This document shows, one piece after another, positions 50,653 to 58,451 of a DNA stretch of 64,000 bases. Position 1 is the first letter of the stretch. Each line of letters begins with the position of its first letter. Position numbers and translations under genes: made by a program. The DNA is from Enterococcus_C asini_A. Lineage in GTDB: Bacteria; Bacillota; Bacilli; Lactobacillales; Enterococcaceae. The stretch lies in NCBI RefSeq assembly GCF_031928785.1, contig NZ_JARQAL010000001.1. The stretch is one strand, 5' to 3'. The notes under the pieces are model-generated. The model was not told the DNA's origin. It saw nothing but the letters and a program-made list of their open reading frames with translations, and did not search any database.

Positions 50653-53214
50653 ATGTCAGCAACAGGTGTAATTAGCGGCAAAGTAGTCGCTATTTTTTAT
50701 CAAAATCCTAGTAATTTCTTTAAAGTACTGTTAGTTCAAGTGATTGAAACAAAAATGGACTACGATGAACCTGAAATTGTGATTACGGGTAGTTTTGGTG
50801 ATGTACAAGAAGGAGAAGAATACCTTTTTAATGGTGAATTGGTAGATCATCCTAAATACGGTCGCCAAATGAAAGCGGAAAGCTACCAGCAAGCCCAGCC
50901 CACCTCGGCTTTAGGTTTGATTCATTTTTTTGCCAGTGATAAATTTCCCGGTATTGGCAAAAAAACGGCGGAGAAAATCGTAGACACGTTAGGAGAGCAG
51001 GCCATTGACCGCCTTTTAGATGATCCTGATGTGTTGGCGGGAGTTTCCGGATTAACCAAAGCCAAACAACAGATGATTGTGGATACGGTACGAGCCAATC
51101 ATGGCATGGATCAAGTGATTGTGACGCTGACCAAATACGGCTTTGGCAGTCAGTTGGCTTTTTCCATTTACCAAACCTATAAGGAAAAGACTTTGGAGAT
51201 TCTTCACGAAAATCCTTATCAATTAGTGGAAGATATTGAAGGCATTGGTTTTAAAAAAGCGGATCAAATGGCGGAAAGTATCGGCATTGCCGCAGATGCG
51301 CCGCAACGAATACAAGCCTGTGTCATGAATCAGTTAGCCGTTTTAGGGGCAACGACGGGAGATACTTTTGTTCCGGCTCAAGAATTGTTAGAACAGGTTT
51401 TAGAGCTTTTGGAAAGCAGTCGCCCGGTAGAAATCCAACCAGAAGCCTTGGCCAATGAAATTATTCAACTGGTAGATGCAGGCAAGATTCAACAAGAAGG
51501 AACCAATCTGTACGATAATAGTTTGTATTTTGCCGAGTGGGGGATTGCCAGCTCTATTCAACGTTTATTAAAACGCAAGCAAGAAATTTCCTATGATGAA
51601 AAGCGCATCAAAAAAGAACTGAAAAAAATCGAGAAAAACATGGGCATCAGCTATGGAACTTCTCAAGAAGAAGCGATTCATGCGGCAATTACATCACCAT
51701 TGTTTATTTTAACCGGTGGGCCGGGGACTGGGAAAACCACGGTGATTAACGGGATTGTGAAATTATTTGCCGCGTTAAATGACATTGATTTGAGTCCCCA
51801 TAATACTGGACATGAAGGCTTTCCCATCTTTCTAGCGGCACCCACTGGGAGAGCTGCCAAACGGATGAATGAAACCACGGGCTTGCCCGCGGGAACCATT
51901 CATCGCCTGCTAGGGATTAATGGTCGAGAAAAGATTCCTTCTGCAAATGCCCGGGAGTTAACTGGTGGACTGTTGATTTTAGATGAAATGTCCATGGTGG
52001 ATACTTGGTTAGCCAATACGCTATTTAAAGCCATTGGCAATGACATGCAAGTGATTATTGTGGGGGATAAGGACCAACTGCCTTCTGTGGGACCGGGGCA
52101 AGTTCTGCACGACTTATTGCAAGTTGAGCAAATTCCTAAACGGGAGTTAACGGAAATTTATCGTCAAGAAGATGGCTCGAGCATTATCGCTTTGGCCCAT
52201 GAGATTAAAGATGGTAAACTGCCGGAAAATTTAACGGTAAATCAAAAGGACCGTTCCTTTTTTACTTGTGATGCGTATCAAATTGAACCGGTTATCGCTC
52301 AAATTGTAGGCAAGGCCAAAGCAAAAGGTTTCACCGCTCAGGATATCCAAGTTTTAGCTCCTATGTATCGGGGACCGGCAGGGATTAACGCGATAAATAA
52401 AATGATGCAGGAAATTTTTAATCCTAATGAGGGCAATAAGCGGGAAGTTATTTTTAACGAAGTGGCTTATCGAGTTGGCGATAAGGTGTTGCAGCTGGTA
52501 AACGACACCGAGAACAACGTCTTTAATGGGGATATGGGCGTTATTGTGGGAATCACCTACGCCAAGGAATCCGAGGACAAAACAGATGAATTGACCATTG
52601 CCTTCGATACTACAGAAGTCATCTACAAACGCAATGAATGGCAAAAAATCACATTGTCGTATTGCTGTTCCATTCACAAGTCTCAGGGTAGTGAGTTTAA
52701 AATGGTGATTCTCCCCATGGTTAGTCAGTATTCTCGAATGCTTCAACGAAACCTCTTGTACACTGCTGTGACTCGTAGTAAGGATTTATTGATTTTATTG
52801 GGAGAACCTAAAGCTTATGTTCAAGCAATCCAAAGAGAATCGTCAGTGCGAAAAACCACCTTGCAAGAGCGAATCAATGATGTTAATGGTATTTCCACTG
52901 CCTTAACGGTAAAAATTCATCAGTATGAAGACGAACTGGCCAGCGGTACACCGGGATTGGTGACTTCTGTGCCATTACCCAGCCAAGCATTGCCAAAAGC
53001 TTCGGAAAATCAAGCAACACCAGTGGTTGAAAGCCATAAGGAAAAAGAAGTAGAATATGAAAACATTGCTACAGAAACACCAACCGATGAACTTTCCCAA
53101 GTTCAAGAAACAATTGAGATGCCTAAAATTCTAACGTTAAACTTGATTCAAGAAAAAGCCATTGATCCATTAATCGGTATGGGTCAGGTCACTCCTTGGC
53201 AATTTCAAGCTTGA
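50653..53214 (+). CDS. recD2: ATP-dependent 5'-3' DNA helicase RecD2 (RecD/TraA type)
   Basis: 853 residues. RecD2 differs from RecBCD RecD by its long N-terminal region of about 330 residues with helix-hairpin-helix repeats (FPGIGKKTAEKIV, IEGIGFKKADQMAE). The SF1B helicase follows: Walker A GGPGTGKTT (about 355-363), LDEMSMVD, GDKDQLPSVGPG, and the late CSIHKSQGSEF and YTAVTRSKDLL. The last 90 residues are low-complexity and acidic. It acts in DNA repair. AAAGGAGCGA precedes the ATG. Confidence 0.93.
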   Translation: MSATGVISGKVVAIFYQNPSNFFKVLLVQVIETKMDYDEPEIVITGSFGDVQEGEEYLFNGELVDHPKYGRQMKAESYQQAQPTSALGLIHFFASDKFPGIGKKTAEKIVDTLGEQAIDRLLDDPDVLAGVSGLTKAKQQMIVDTVRANHGMDQVIVTLTKYGFGSQLAFSIYQTYKEKTLEILHENPYQLVEDIEGIGFKKADQMAESIGIAADAPQRIQACVMNQLAVLGATTGDTFVPAQELLEQVLELLESSRPVEIQPEALANEIIQLVDAGKIQQEGTNLYDNSLYFAEWGIASSIQRLLKRKQEISYDEKRIKKELKKIEKNMGISYGTSQEEAIHAAITSPLFILTGGPGTGKTTVINGIVKLFAALNDIDLSPHNTGHEGFPIFLAAPTGRAAKRMNETTGLPAGTIHRLLGINGREKIPSANARELTGGLLILDEMSMVDTWLANTLFKAIGNDMQVIIVGDKDQLPSVGPGQVLHDLLQVEQIPKRELTEIYRQEDGSSIIALAHEIKDGKLPENLTVNQKDRSFFTCDAYQIEPVIAQIVGKAKAKGFTAQDIQVLAPMYRGPAGINAINKMMQEIFNPNEGNKREVIFNEVAYRVGDKVLQLVNDTENNVFNGDMGVIVGITYAKESEDKTDELTIAFDTTEVIYKRNEWQKITLSYCCSIHKSQGSEFKMVILPMVSQYSRMLQRNLLYTAVTRSKDLLILLGEPKAYVQAIQRESSVRKTTLQERINDVNGISTALTVKIHQYEDELASGTPGLVTSVPLPSQALPKASENQATPVVESHKEKEVEYENIATETPTDELSQVQETIEMPKILTLNLIQEKAIDPLIGMGQVTPWQFQA

Positions 53215-53220
53215 CATGGT

Positions 53221-53275
53221 CAGAAATAAAACAACCCCCTCGAAGTCTAACTTCGAAGGGGCTGTTTTATTTCTG
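53221..53275. terminator. Bidirectional terminator between recD2 and the lipid kinase gene
   Basis: Long inverted repeat CAGAAATAAAACA.CCCC.TCGAAGT and its complement around loop CTA, with two mismatches. The kinase stop codon lies within the right arm. Confidence 0.85.
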
Positions 53276-54235
53276 ATACCAAATCCACTGATTGCGAGTG
53301 GTAAAAGTAATGTCAAAAGGTCGACGGGATAGAACTTCTCCGTCAGCTTGACCGTATTGTGGCAAAGTGGAAACAATACGCAAACGACTACTAGTAAAAT
53401 GATGGAAATATTTGGAAGTCGTGTGTTTTTTGCGAGCTAGCTTGATAATCAACCAAAAGAGTTTGTACATGGGAATCCGTTCCACTACTACTAAATCCAA
53501 GGAACGCTTTTCGGCTTGAGCCATGGGGGCAATTGCCACGCCACCACCAAAATAAGGGTGATTAGTAGTGGTACACAAAAAAGCTTTTTCAAAGGAATAT
53601 TGATTGCCATTGGTCTCTACCAAAATTGGAAAGCCTTTTTGAGTAAAAAGTAGTTTCAAAATGGAGGAGATATAAGATAAGGAGCCAAGGTTGTATTTAT
53701 TCAATTTTTTCTTAGCTGTCGAATCATTGGTTGTGGCGACAATGGCAGCATCCAAACCGATGCCCACATTGTTTACTGCTACACCAGTCTCGGCTTGAAT
53801 CATTTCATCGTACACTAAGGTATTGATGCTTTGAGGTTTTTTGGCTTTGACAATTTGCCAAAAAGCTTGTTCCGGTTTTAAGGAAAGACCGATACCTCGA
53901 GCAAAGTCATTACCAGAACCACCGGGAATATAGGCCACGGGAACATCGCAGTTTAATTGGTAAAACTCATTGATGACTTGGTGCAATGTGCCATCCCCGC
54001 CGATGACTAATAATAACGGATATGGATCCGTGAGCTTCTGATCTTCGTCCCAGGGTACTAAAGTATGTTGGGCCAAATCACGAGCAATTTTGCGCTCATG
54101 TCCGGGGTATTGGCTAAGATGGATGGTGTGGGCAAATTTTTTATCTTCTAAGAGGGCAATGATTTTATCCCCAACTTTTTTTCCTTGACCACTGCCAGAG
54201 GCTTGATTAATCAATAAGTGAAAATGAAAGTTCAT
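53267..54235 (-). CDS. Diacylglycerol/lipid kinase family protein (YegS/DgkB type)
   Basis: 322 residues. The ATP-binding GGDGTLHQV near residue 80 and PGGSGNDFARG near 108 are the DAGK-catalytic signatures; a C-terminal NAD-kinase-like beta sandwich follows. DgkB-type enzymes recycle diacylglycerol to phosphatidate. The start at ATG 54235 is chosen, though GGAG is 11 bases away. A longer frame from a TTG at 54259 has GGGAACGGAG only downstream, so it is less likely. Monocistronic and minus strand. Confidence 0.85.
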   Translation of the reverse strand: MNFHFHLLINQASGSGQGKKVGDKIIALLEDKKFAHTIHLSQYPGHERKIARDLAQHTLVPWDEDQKLTDPYPLLLVIGGDGTLHQVINEFYQLNCDVPVAYIPGGSGNDFARGIGLSLKPEQAFWQIVKAKKPQSINTLVYDEMIQAETGVAVNNVGIGLDAAIVATTNDSTAKKKLNKYNLGSLSYISSILKLLFTQKGFPILVETNGNQYSFEKAFLCTTTNHPYFGGGVAIAPMAQAEKRSLDLVVVERIPMYKLFWLIIKLARKKHTTSKYFHHFTSSRLRIVSTLPQYGQADGEVLSRRPFDITFTTRNQWIWYQK

Positions 54236-54322
54236 GATTCTATGTATCTCCGTTCCCAATTGTATTCGTCCATGTATTTTAACAGAGGATTTCCAGATTG
54301 GGAAGAAAAGCGCACAAAAATA

Positions 54323-54407
54323 GTCTAGTGAGTGGGATTAAAACTTTTACCGCTTCTGCTTCAAGGTTCTTATGTCCACTTGCTACAGTTGCTTCCGCTC
54401 ACTAGAC
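54323..54407 (-). repeat. Long terminal hairpin element
   Basis: Arms GTCTAGTGAGTGGGA (54323-54337) and TTCCGCTCACTAGAC (54393-54407) pair over 15 bases with two G-T pairs, enclosing 55 bases. On the minus strand the hairpin is followed by ACTATTTTTG, so it may end a minus-strand transcript. Its size is unusual for a terminator and more like a dispersed intergenic repeat. Confidence 0.55.
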
Positions 54408-54470
54408 CTATTCAGTTAGTAAGGAGTTACTCAAATTCCCACGTCCTTTTACTTGTTTTTGCAAGTTCAT
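54408..54470 (-). CDS. Possible small peptide gene (20 codons)
   Basis: ATG 54470 with GGAGAG 7 bases upstream encodes MNLQKQVKGRG followed by NLSNSLLTE and a stop that abuts the long hairpin. The open frame extends upstream to codon 54525 (IPKRTFANEQMERIV) without a standard start codon; an ATT at 54515-54513 lies 8 bases after AAGGGG. The composition is basic and protein-like. A strong minus-strand promoter lies upstream. Coding is plausible but unproved; it could be a structured RNA instead. Confidence 0.35.
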   Translation of the reverse strand: MNLQKQVKGRGNLSNSLLTE

Positions 54471-54537
54471 AACAATTCTCTCCATCTGCTCATTGGCAAA
54501 TGTTCTTTTGGGAATTCCTATGACCCCTTACACTTAT

Positions 54538-54566
54538 TTTATACCATATATGGAGAATGAATGCAA
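54538..54566 (-). promoter_or_regulatory. Minus-strand promoter of the small transcript
   Basis: TTGCAT (54566-54561), 17-base spacer, TATAAA (54543-54538). It would start a transcript of about 215 nt that ends after the hairpin at 54323. Confidence 0.65.
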
Positions 54567-54721
54567 GCGCTGTCAAAAGGAGGAGAATTTCTTAACAATC
54601 TTTTATAAAAGATCAGTTACACACAAAATTTGTGGCTTTTCCTGCTGAGAGAGGAAGGAAAACGTAAATTAAACGAAAGAGCGCAGTAGACAGAGCGGTT
54701 TCCATTTTTGAAAATCTTTGT

Positions 54722-54727
54722 TATACT
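54722..54727 (+). promoter_or_regulatory. queT promoter -10
   Basis: TATACT preceded by TGT (extended -10), with TTTCCA 17 bases upstream as a weak -35. Confidence 0.5.
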
Positions 54728-54754
54728 ACAAAACGTATTTAGGGAATTTTTCCC

Positions 54755-54793
54755 AGCGGTTCATCAACCATCCCGCTTTACCAAAACTCGGAG
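54755..54793 (+). promoter_or_regulatory. PreQ1-I riboswitch
   Basis: Stem AGCGG/CCGCT, loop starting TTC and ending ACCATC, then an A-rich tail CAAAACT running into CGGAG. This parallels the class I preQ1 aptamer (AGAGG loop beginning TTC, CCTCT, AAAAAACTAAGG). The tail overlaps a Shine-Dalgarno-like GGAG and lies just before AAGGAAG and the queT ATG, so control of translation is likely. A small GGGAA/TTCCC hairpin precedes it at 54742-54754. Confidence 0.72.
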
Positions 54794-54808
54794 AAAGAAG
54801 GAAGAATC

Positions 54809-55312
54809 ATGCAAACGAGAACCAAACCGATGAGTAATGTAGCCACTCTGACAATCAATGCTATTATCGCAGCTTTATATGTGGTGCTCTCTTTAATTAC
54901 CCCATTAGCTGCCGGACCTGTTCAACTGCGCATCTCGGAAAGTTTAAATCATTTAGTAGTCTTCAATCGTAAGTTATTATGGGGCGTCTTTGCCGGTTGT
55001 GTAATTTATAATGCCTTATTTGGTATGGGGATTATGGATGTTTTATTTGGGGGAGGGCAAACCCTTTTAGCGCTGACGTTAACGGCCGTTTTACAGTACA
55101 AAGTAAAAAATGCCAAGGTGCGTTTAGTTTTAAACAGTCTCTTTTTTACCGCAAGTATGTTTTTAATTGCCATTATGCTACACATTGTTAGCGATGTGCC
55201 GTTTTGGCCTACCTATGGTACTTTAGCTTTAAGCGAGTTTGCAATCATGGTAATCACCGCACCGATTATGTATTATTTGAATCAAAAGCTGGATTTTGCG
55301 AACCGCCTTTAA
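54809..55312 (+). CDS. queT: Queuosine-precursor transporter QueT
   Basis: 167 residues, five or six membrane helices, the QueT (PF06177) substrate-binding S component of an energy-coupling-factor transporter that imports preQ1 or preQ0. Seen: AALYVVLSLITPLAAGPVQLRISE and the acidic-flanked NHLVVFNRKLLWGV, typical of the family. The energising EcfA/T proteins are encoded elsewhere. The upstream preQ1-I aptamer supports the assignment. AAGGAAG lies 5 bases before the ATG. Confidence 0.88.
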   Translation: MQTRTKPMSNVATLTINAIIAALYVVLSLITPLAAGPVQLRISESLNHLVVFNRKLLWGVFAGCVIYNALFGMGIMDVLFGGGQTLLALTLTAVLQYKVKNAKVRLVLNSLFFTASMFLIAIMLHIVSDVPFWPTYGTLALSEFAIMVITAPIMYYLNQKLDFANRL

Positions 55313-55327
55313 TCAGTTTGATAAAGT

Positions 55328-55375
55328 AAACAGCCTTCTTGCCACTTGCTAAAGGTGGTAAGAAGGCTGTTTTTT
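55328..55375 (+). terminator. Terminator after queT
   Basis: Stem AACAGCCTTCTTGCCAC/GGTGGTAAGAAGGCTGTT with one mismatch, then six T. Confidence 0.9.
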
Positions 55376-55429
55376 GATAGAAGATTTATGCTTTTCCGTG
55401 ATATAATAAACAAAAAGGGAGGGAGTATC

Positions 55430-55528
55430 ATGGATGATTTTGAAGACTTATTTGGTTTTGATTGTGCCTTTGAAGACGATCTGGAAGATGATGCCCGCTT
55501 TTTTGAAGATGAGCTGGAGGAAGAATAA
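55430..55528 (+). CDS. Highly acidic 32-residue microprotein
   Basis: ATG 55430 with GGGAGGGAG 4-5 bases upstream, and an extended -10 TGATATAAT at 55399-55407. The product has 17 Asp/Glu among 32 residues, six Phe, one Arg, one Cys and no Lys: it starts MDDFEDLFGFDCAFEDD and ends in three Glu. No family recognised. The clean ribosome site and promoter argue that it is real. Acidic microproteins can mimic nucleic acid or bind basic ribosomal proteins; neither is shown here. It sits 92 bases before rpmG. Confidence 0.65.
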   Translation: MDDFEDLFGFDCAFEDDLEDDARFFEDELEEE

Positions 55529-55557
55529 GCCTAAAAGCTCTGAAAATGGCTGCCGCC

Positions 55558-55606
55558 TTGACGCTCCTTTTATTTCGTGGTAATTTAGGATGTACGCATT
55601 TTGCGT
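55558..55606 (+). promoter_or_regulatory. rpmG-secE promoter and leader hairpin
   Basis: TTGACG (55558-55563), 17-base spacer, TAATTT (55581-55586). A small hairpin TACGCA/TGCGTA (about 55592-55606) lies directly before AAGGAGG. Confidence 0.5.
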
Positions 55607-55620
55607 AAGGAGGAAAACAA

Positions 55621-55773
55621 ATGGCAACTAAAAAGGCGGCTTTAGCCTGTTCTGTCTGTGGCTCCCGTAACTATTCCAAGTTTGTAAGCGAAGGAAAAAA
55701 AGGGGAACGCTTAGAAATTAATAAATTTTGTAAATATTGCAATCAATATACATTGCATCGGGAAACAAAATAA
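55621..55773 (+). CDS. rpmG: Ribosomal protein bL33, zinc-binding type
   Basis: 50 residues with two CxxC pairs, Cys10-Val-Cys13 region (ACSVC) and Cys37/Cys40 (FCKYC), and the end TLHRETK, typical of bL33. The zinc-binding (C+) form may be replaced by a zinc-free paralogue under zinc limitation. AAGGAGG precedes the ATG. It is upstream of secE by 20 bases, the usual rpmG-secE-nusG order. Confidence 0.93.
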   Translation: MATKKAALACSVCGSRNYSKFVSEGKKGERLEINKFCKYCNQYTLHRETK

Positions 55774-55793
55774 AGAAACAAGGGGGAGCAAAC

Positions 55794-55964
55794 ATGAAAT
55801 TCATTAAAAGTGTTTTTGCTGAAATGAAGCAAGTAACCTGGCCAACAAAAAAAGAATTACGAAAAGATACCTTAGTCGTAATCGAAACATCCATTATCTT
55901 TGGCTTGATGTTCTTTGTAATGGATAGCGTGATTCAAGCAGTCCTAGGTCTGATTTTGAAATAA
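55794..55964 (+). CDS. secE: Preprotein translocase subunit SecE
   Basis: 56 residues with one C-terminal membrane helix (LVVIETSIIFGLMFFVMDSV) and the amphipathic conserved segment MKQVTWPTKKEL. This short single-helix form is the Firmicute type. It joins SecY and SecG in the translocon. GGGGGAG lies 5-6 bases before the ATG at 55794. Confidence 0.93.
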   Translation: MKFIKSVFAEMKQVTWPTKKELRKDTLVVIETSIIFGLMFFVMDSVIQAVLGLILK

Positions 55965-55993
55965 TTATACTGGTATAAACCGTCAATCGGTGC

Positions 55994-56037
55994 TATACTA
56001 CCAGTGAGGAAAAACTTCGGGGAACTGAGGTTTTTTT
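55994..56037 (+). terminator. Promoter followed by attenuator-like terminator between secE and nusG
   Basis: TGCTATACT, an extended -10 with TATACT at 55994-55999. It is followed about 10 bases later by a 9-bp stem AAAAACTTC/GAGGTTTTT (56010-56035, one G-T pair) and a run of seven T. The short distance from start point to terminator (about 30 bases) means the transcript would be almost all attenuator, placed before nusG. Confidence 0.6.
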
Positions 56038-56066
56038 ATTTTCCCAATGAATAGGAGAGCGAAACA

Positions 56067-56609
56067 ATGGAATCATTTGAACGCAATTGGTACGTGTTGC
56101 ATACATATTCTGGTTACGAAAATAAGGTGAAAGCAAATTTGGAATCCCGGGCCCAAAGCATGGGGATGGGAGATTATATCTTTCGAGTAGTGGTTCCAGA
56201 AGAAAAAGATACAGAAGTAAAAAACGGCAAAGCCAAAGAAGTAGTTCACAAAACTTTCCCTGGTTATGTCTTGGTAGAAATGATTATGACGGATGAATCT
56301 TGGTATATCGTCCGCAATACTCCTGGGGTAACCGGCTTTGTCGGCTCTCACGGTGCCGGTAGTAAACCAGCACCATTATTACAAGAAGAAATTAACCACA
56401 TCCTACGTTCCATCGGCATGAGCACTCGCCAATCTGATTTGAAAGTGGCAGTTGGAGATACTGTGAAGATCACGGAAGGTGCTTTCTCTGGTTTAGAAGG
56501 TCAAGTGGCGGAAGTGGACGAAGAACGTCAAAAGCTGAAAGTCAATATCGATATGTTTGGTCGGGAAACCAGTGCCGAATTAGACTTTGACCAAGTAGAC
56601 AGTCTATAA
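56067..56609 (+). CDS. nusG: Transcription termination/antitermination factor NusG
   Basis: 180 residues. An NGN domain starts NWYVLHTYSGYENKVKANL (residues 6-24), with the KVFPGYVLV-like KTFPGYVLVEM. The C-terminal KOW domain contains GDTVKITEGAFSGLEGQV. It binds RNA polymerase and modulates pausing and termination. AGGAGAGCGA precedes the ATG. Unusually, an apparent terminator lies between secE and nusG. Confidence 0.96.
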   Translation: MESFERNWYVLHTYSGYENKVKANLESRAQSMGMGDYIFRVVVPEEKDTEVKNGKAKEVVHKTFPGYVLVEMIMTDESWYIVRNTPGVTGFVGSHGAGSKPAPLLQEEINHILRSIGMSTRQSDLKVAVGDTVKITEGAFSGLEGQVAEVDEERQKLKVNIDMFGRETSAELDFDQVDSL

Positions 56610-56673
56610 GACTTGAGCTTTCTGTCATTAATGGCAAAAAGGCTACCAGTTTAAATTTTGTCCTGTGCAAAAC

Positions 56674-56727
56674 AAAAAAAGAGCTAGAATTTTCCTATTT
56701 TAAAAGGGAAGTTCTGGCTCTTTTTTT
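56674..56727. terminator. Bidirectional terminator between nusG and tetR
   Basis: Stem AAAAAGAGC, AGAA and TTCC with GGGAA, TTCT and GCTCTTTTT (mismatches between blocks), T-runs on both strands. The tetR stop codon lies at its right end. Confidence 0.85.
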
Positions 56728-57331
56728 ATTTCTCTGGACTGGGAGCTAAAGCCTTTAAGAGCATTTCGGCCCAGTATTCTGTGTAATGGATATTGATTTT
56801 TTGATAAATGGCAGGATTAGTCACACCTTGAACCATAGATTCTAAGTAAATCATAATAAATTCATCGGAATATTTTAAATCGATTTTTCCTTCTTGGCGT
56901 CCTTGTTGCAAAAGTGTTGCCATGACTTCGTAGTAGCGTTGATTGTAGGCTTGCATTTTAGCAGCCAATTCAGCATCCGCTTTTTGGCTGTATTGGTTCA
57001 TTAAGTCGATAAAAAATTGTTGGTCTACTTGTTCCAAATGTTTGATTTTTACTTGAGCCAAGGCCATTAATTTATCTTCAAAGGGGCGGTCTTCTTGTAG
57101 AAAATCCGTAGCTTCCATGGCTATGGTATCTAAATAATCCAAAAAAACTTGTTGGATTAACCTTTCTTTGCTGTGGAAATACTTAAAAATGGTTGCTTTT
57201 GATACGCCGGCTGCTTTGGCTACTTTATCCATCCGCACCCCTTCAACGCCCTCAGGCTGATTCAATAAAGCAAAAGTAGCGTTTTTAATAGCTTGCATTT
57301 TTTGCTGACTACGTTTTTCAAACCCGTTCAT
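56726..57331 (-). CDS. TetR-family transcriptional regulator
   Basis: 201 residues. The N-terminal helix-turn-helix is clear: GVRMDKVAKAAGVSKATIFKYFHSKERL (in two parts), with a variable ligand-binding C-domain. The start is ATG 57331, 8 bases after AAGGAG; the frame opens at 57391 over the promoter. It is divergent from an ABC exporter operon, and a large inverted repeat in the shared promoter region suggests it represses both. Confidence 0.85.
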   Translation of the reverse strand: MNGFEKRSQQKMQAIKNATFALLNQPEGVEGVRMDKVAKAAGVSKATIFKYFHSKERLIQQVFLDYLDTIAMEATDFLQEDRPFEDKLMALAQVKIKHLEQVDQQFFIDLMNQYSQKADAELAAKMQAYNQRYYEVMATLLQQGRQEGKIDLKYSDEFIMIYLESMVQGVTNPAIYQKINIHYTEYWAEMLLKALAPSPEK

Positions 57332-57376
57332 AAATGGACTCCTTCTGATCAGATTACTTCTTATTATAATAGCTAA

Positions 57377-57412
57377 TGTTTTAAACTGCAAACAAAAAAA
57401 TAGTTTAAAACA
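57377..57412. promoter_or_regulatory. Inverted-repeat operator between tetR and the ABC operon
   Basis: Perfect 11-bp arms TGTTTTAAACT (57377-57387) and AGTTTAAAACA (57402-57412) separated by 14 bases. They overlap the minus-strand tetR promoter (TATAAT at 57368-57363, TTGCAG 17 bases upstream). A similar half-site TTAGTTTAAAA occurs at about 57474. Confidence 0.6.
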
Positions 57413-57530
57413 ACTGAGATTTTCTTTGACTTTTACGGTAGAGAAGAATATTATTGAACTCGAATTAAGGATTTAGTTTAAAAAATCTTGTGAAATGAAA
57501 TAATCAGTTAATCAGAAATGAGGAGACAAA

Positions 57531-58412
57531 ATGGAAGAGATTGTAAAGGTTGAACATTTAGCAAAGCATTTTGGGAAATTTCAAGCGTTAAAAGATGTGA
57601 GCTTTACTGTGGAAAAAGGGCAGGTAGTAGGGTTCATTGGGCCTAATGGCGCTGGCAAATCCACCACAATCCGCACTTTGTTAGGAATTATTAAGAAAGA
57701 CGGTGGTCAAGCAAAGGTTTTTGGCAAGGATGTGTGGAAAGATAGTATCGCCATCCACAAAGATTTGTCCTATGTTCCTGGCGATGTGGCCTTGTGGGGG
57801 AATTTAACCGGTGGAGAAATCATCGACCTCTTTATGAAACTTCATGGTGGAGGCGATAAAAAGAAACGAGATCAACTTATCCAAAAGTTTGAATTGGATC
57901 CTAAGAAAAAAGCCAAGAACTACTCCAAAGGAAATCGGCAAAAAGTCGGCTTGATTGCGGCCTTATCTGTGGAGTCGGAGTTGTATATTTTAGACGAACC
58001 TACTTCTGGTTTGGATCCGTTAATGGAAGCTATTTTCCAAGAAGAAATTGAACACTTAAAACATGCCGGTAAATCAATTTTGCTTTCTTCTCATATTTTA
58101 AGTGAAGTAGAACGTCTGGCCGATAAAGTGGTGATCATTCGAGAAGGCAAGGTGGTAGAAAGTGGCACTTTAGATGAAATGCGTCACTTGACTCGCTCCC
58201 AAGTCATTTTAGCTAGTACAGCAGATTTAACCTCTTTGGCAAAAATTACAGGAGTTCACGATTTTACTCAACAAGGACAACAAGCAACTTTTGCCATTGA
58301 CAACCAAGAAATGAACAGCTTGCTTTCAGCGGTGGCAAAAATAGACGTTACAAAATTTGAAGTGGTACCCCCAACCTTGGAAGACCTCTTCATTCGTCAT
58401 TATGAAAAATAA
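57531..58412 (+). CDS. ABC transporter ATP-binding protein
   Basis: 293 residues. Walker A GPNGAGKST (about 35-43), signature YSKGNRQKV, Walker B LYILDEPTSGLDP and H-loop SSHILSE. The C-terminal tail of about 80 residues follows the DrrA/CcmA-type drug exporters. Partner is the adjacent large permease. GAGGAGACAAA precedes the ATG. Likely repressed by the divergent TetR. Confidence 0.88.
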   Translation: MEEIVKVEHLAKHFGKFQALKDVSFTVEKGQVVGFIGPNGAGKSTTIRTLLGIIKKDGGQAKVFGKDVWKDSIAIHKDLSYVPGDVALWGNLTGGEIIDLFMKLHGGGDKKKRDQLIQKFELDPKKKAKNYSKGNRQKVGLIAALSVESELYILDEPTSGLDPLMEAIFQEEIEHLKHAGKSILLSSHILSEVERLADKVVIIREGKVVESGTLDEMRHLTRSQVILASTADLTSLAKITGVHDFTQQGQQATFAIDNQEMNSLLSAVAKIDVTKFEVVPPTLEDLFIRHYEK

Positions 58413-58451
58413 GTATTTTGAAGTAGCGGGAAAAAGAGAGGATGACGAAGG

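Noticed and set aside
54323..54407. Insertion-sequence remnant
   Set aside because: The arms are inverted but there is no transposase fragment or target-site duplication visible; kept as a hairpin element of unknown origin.
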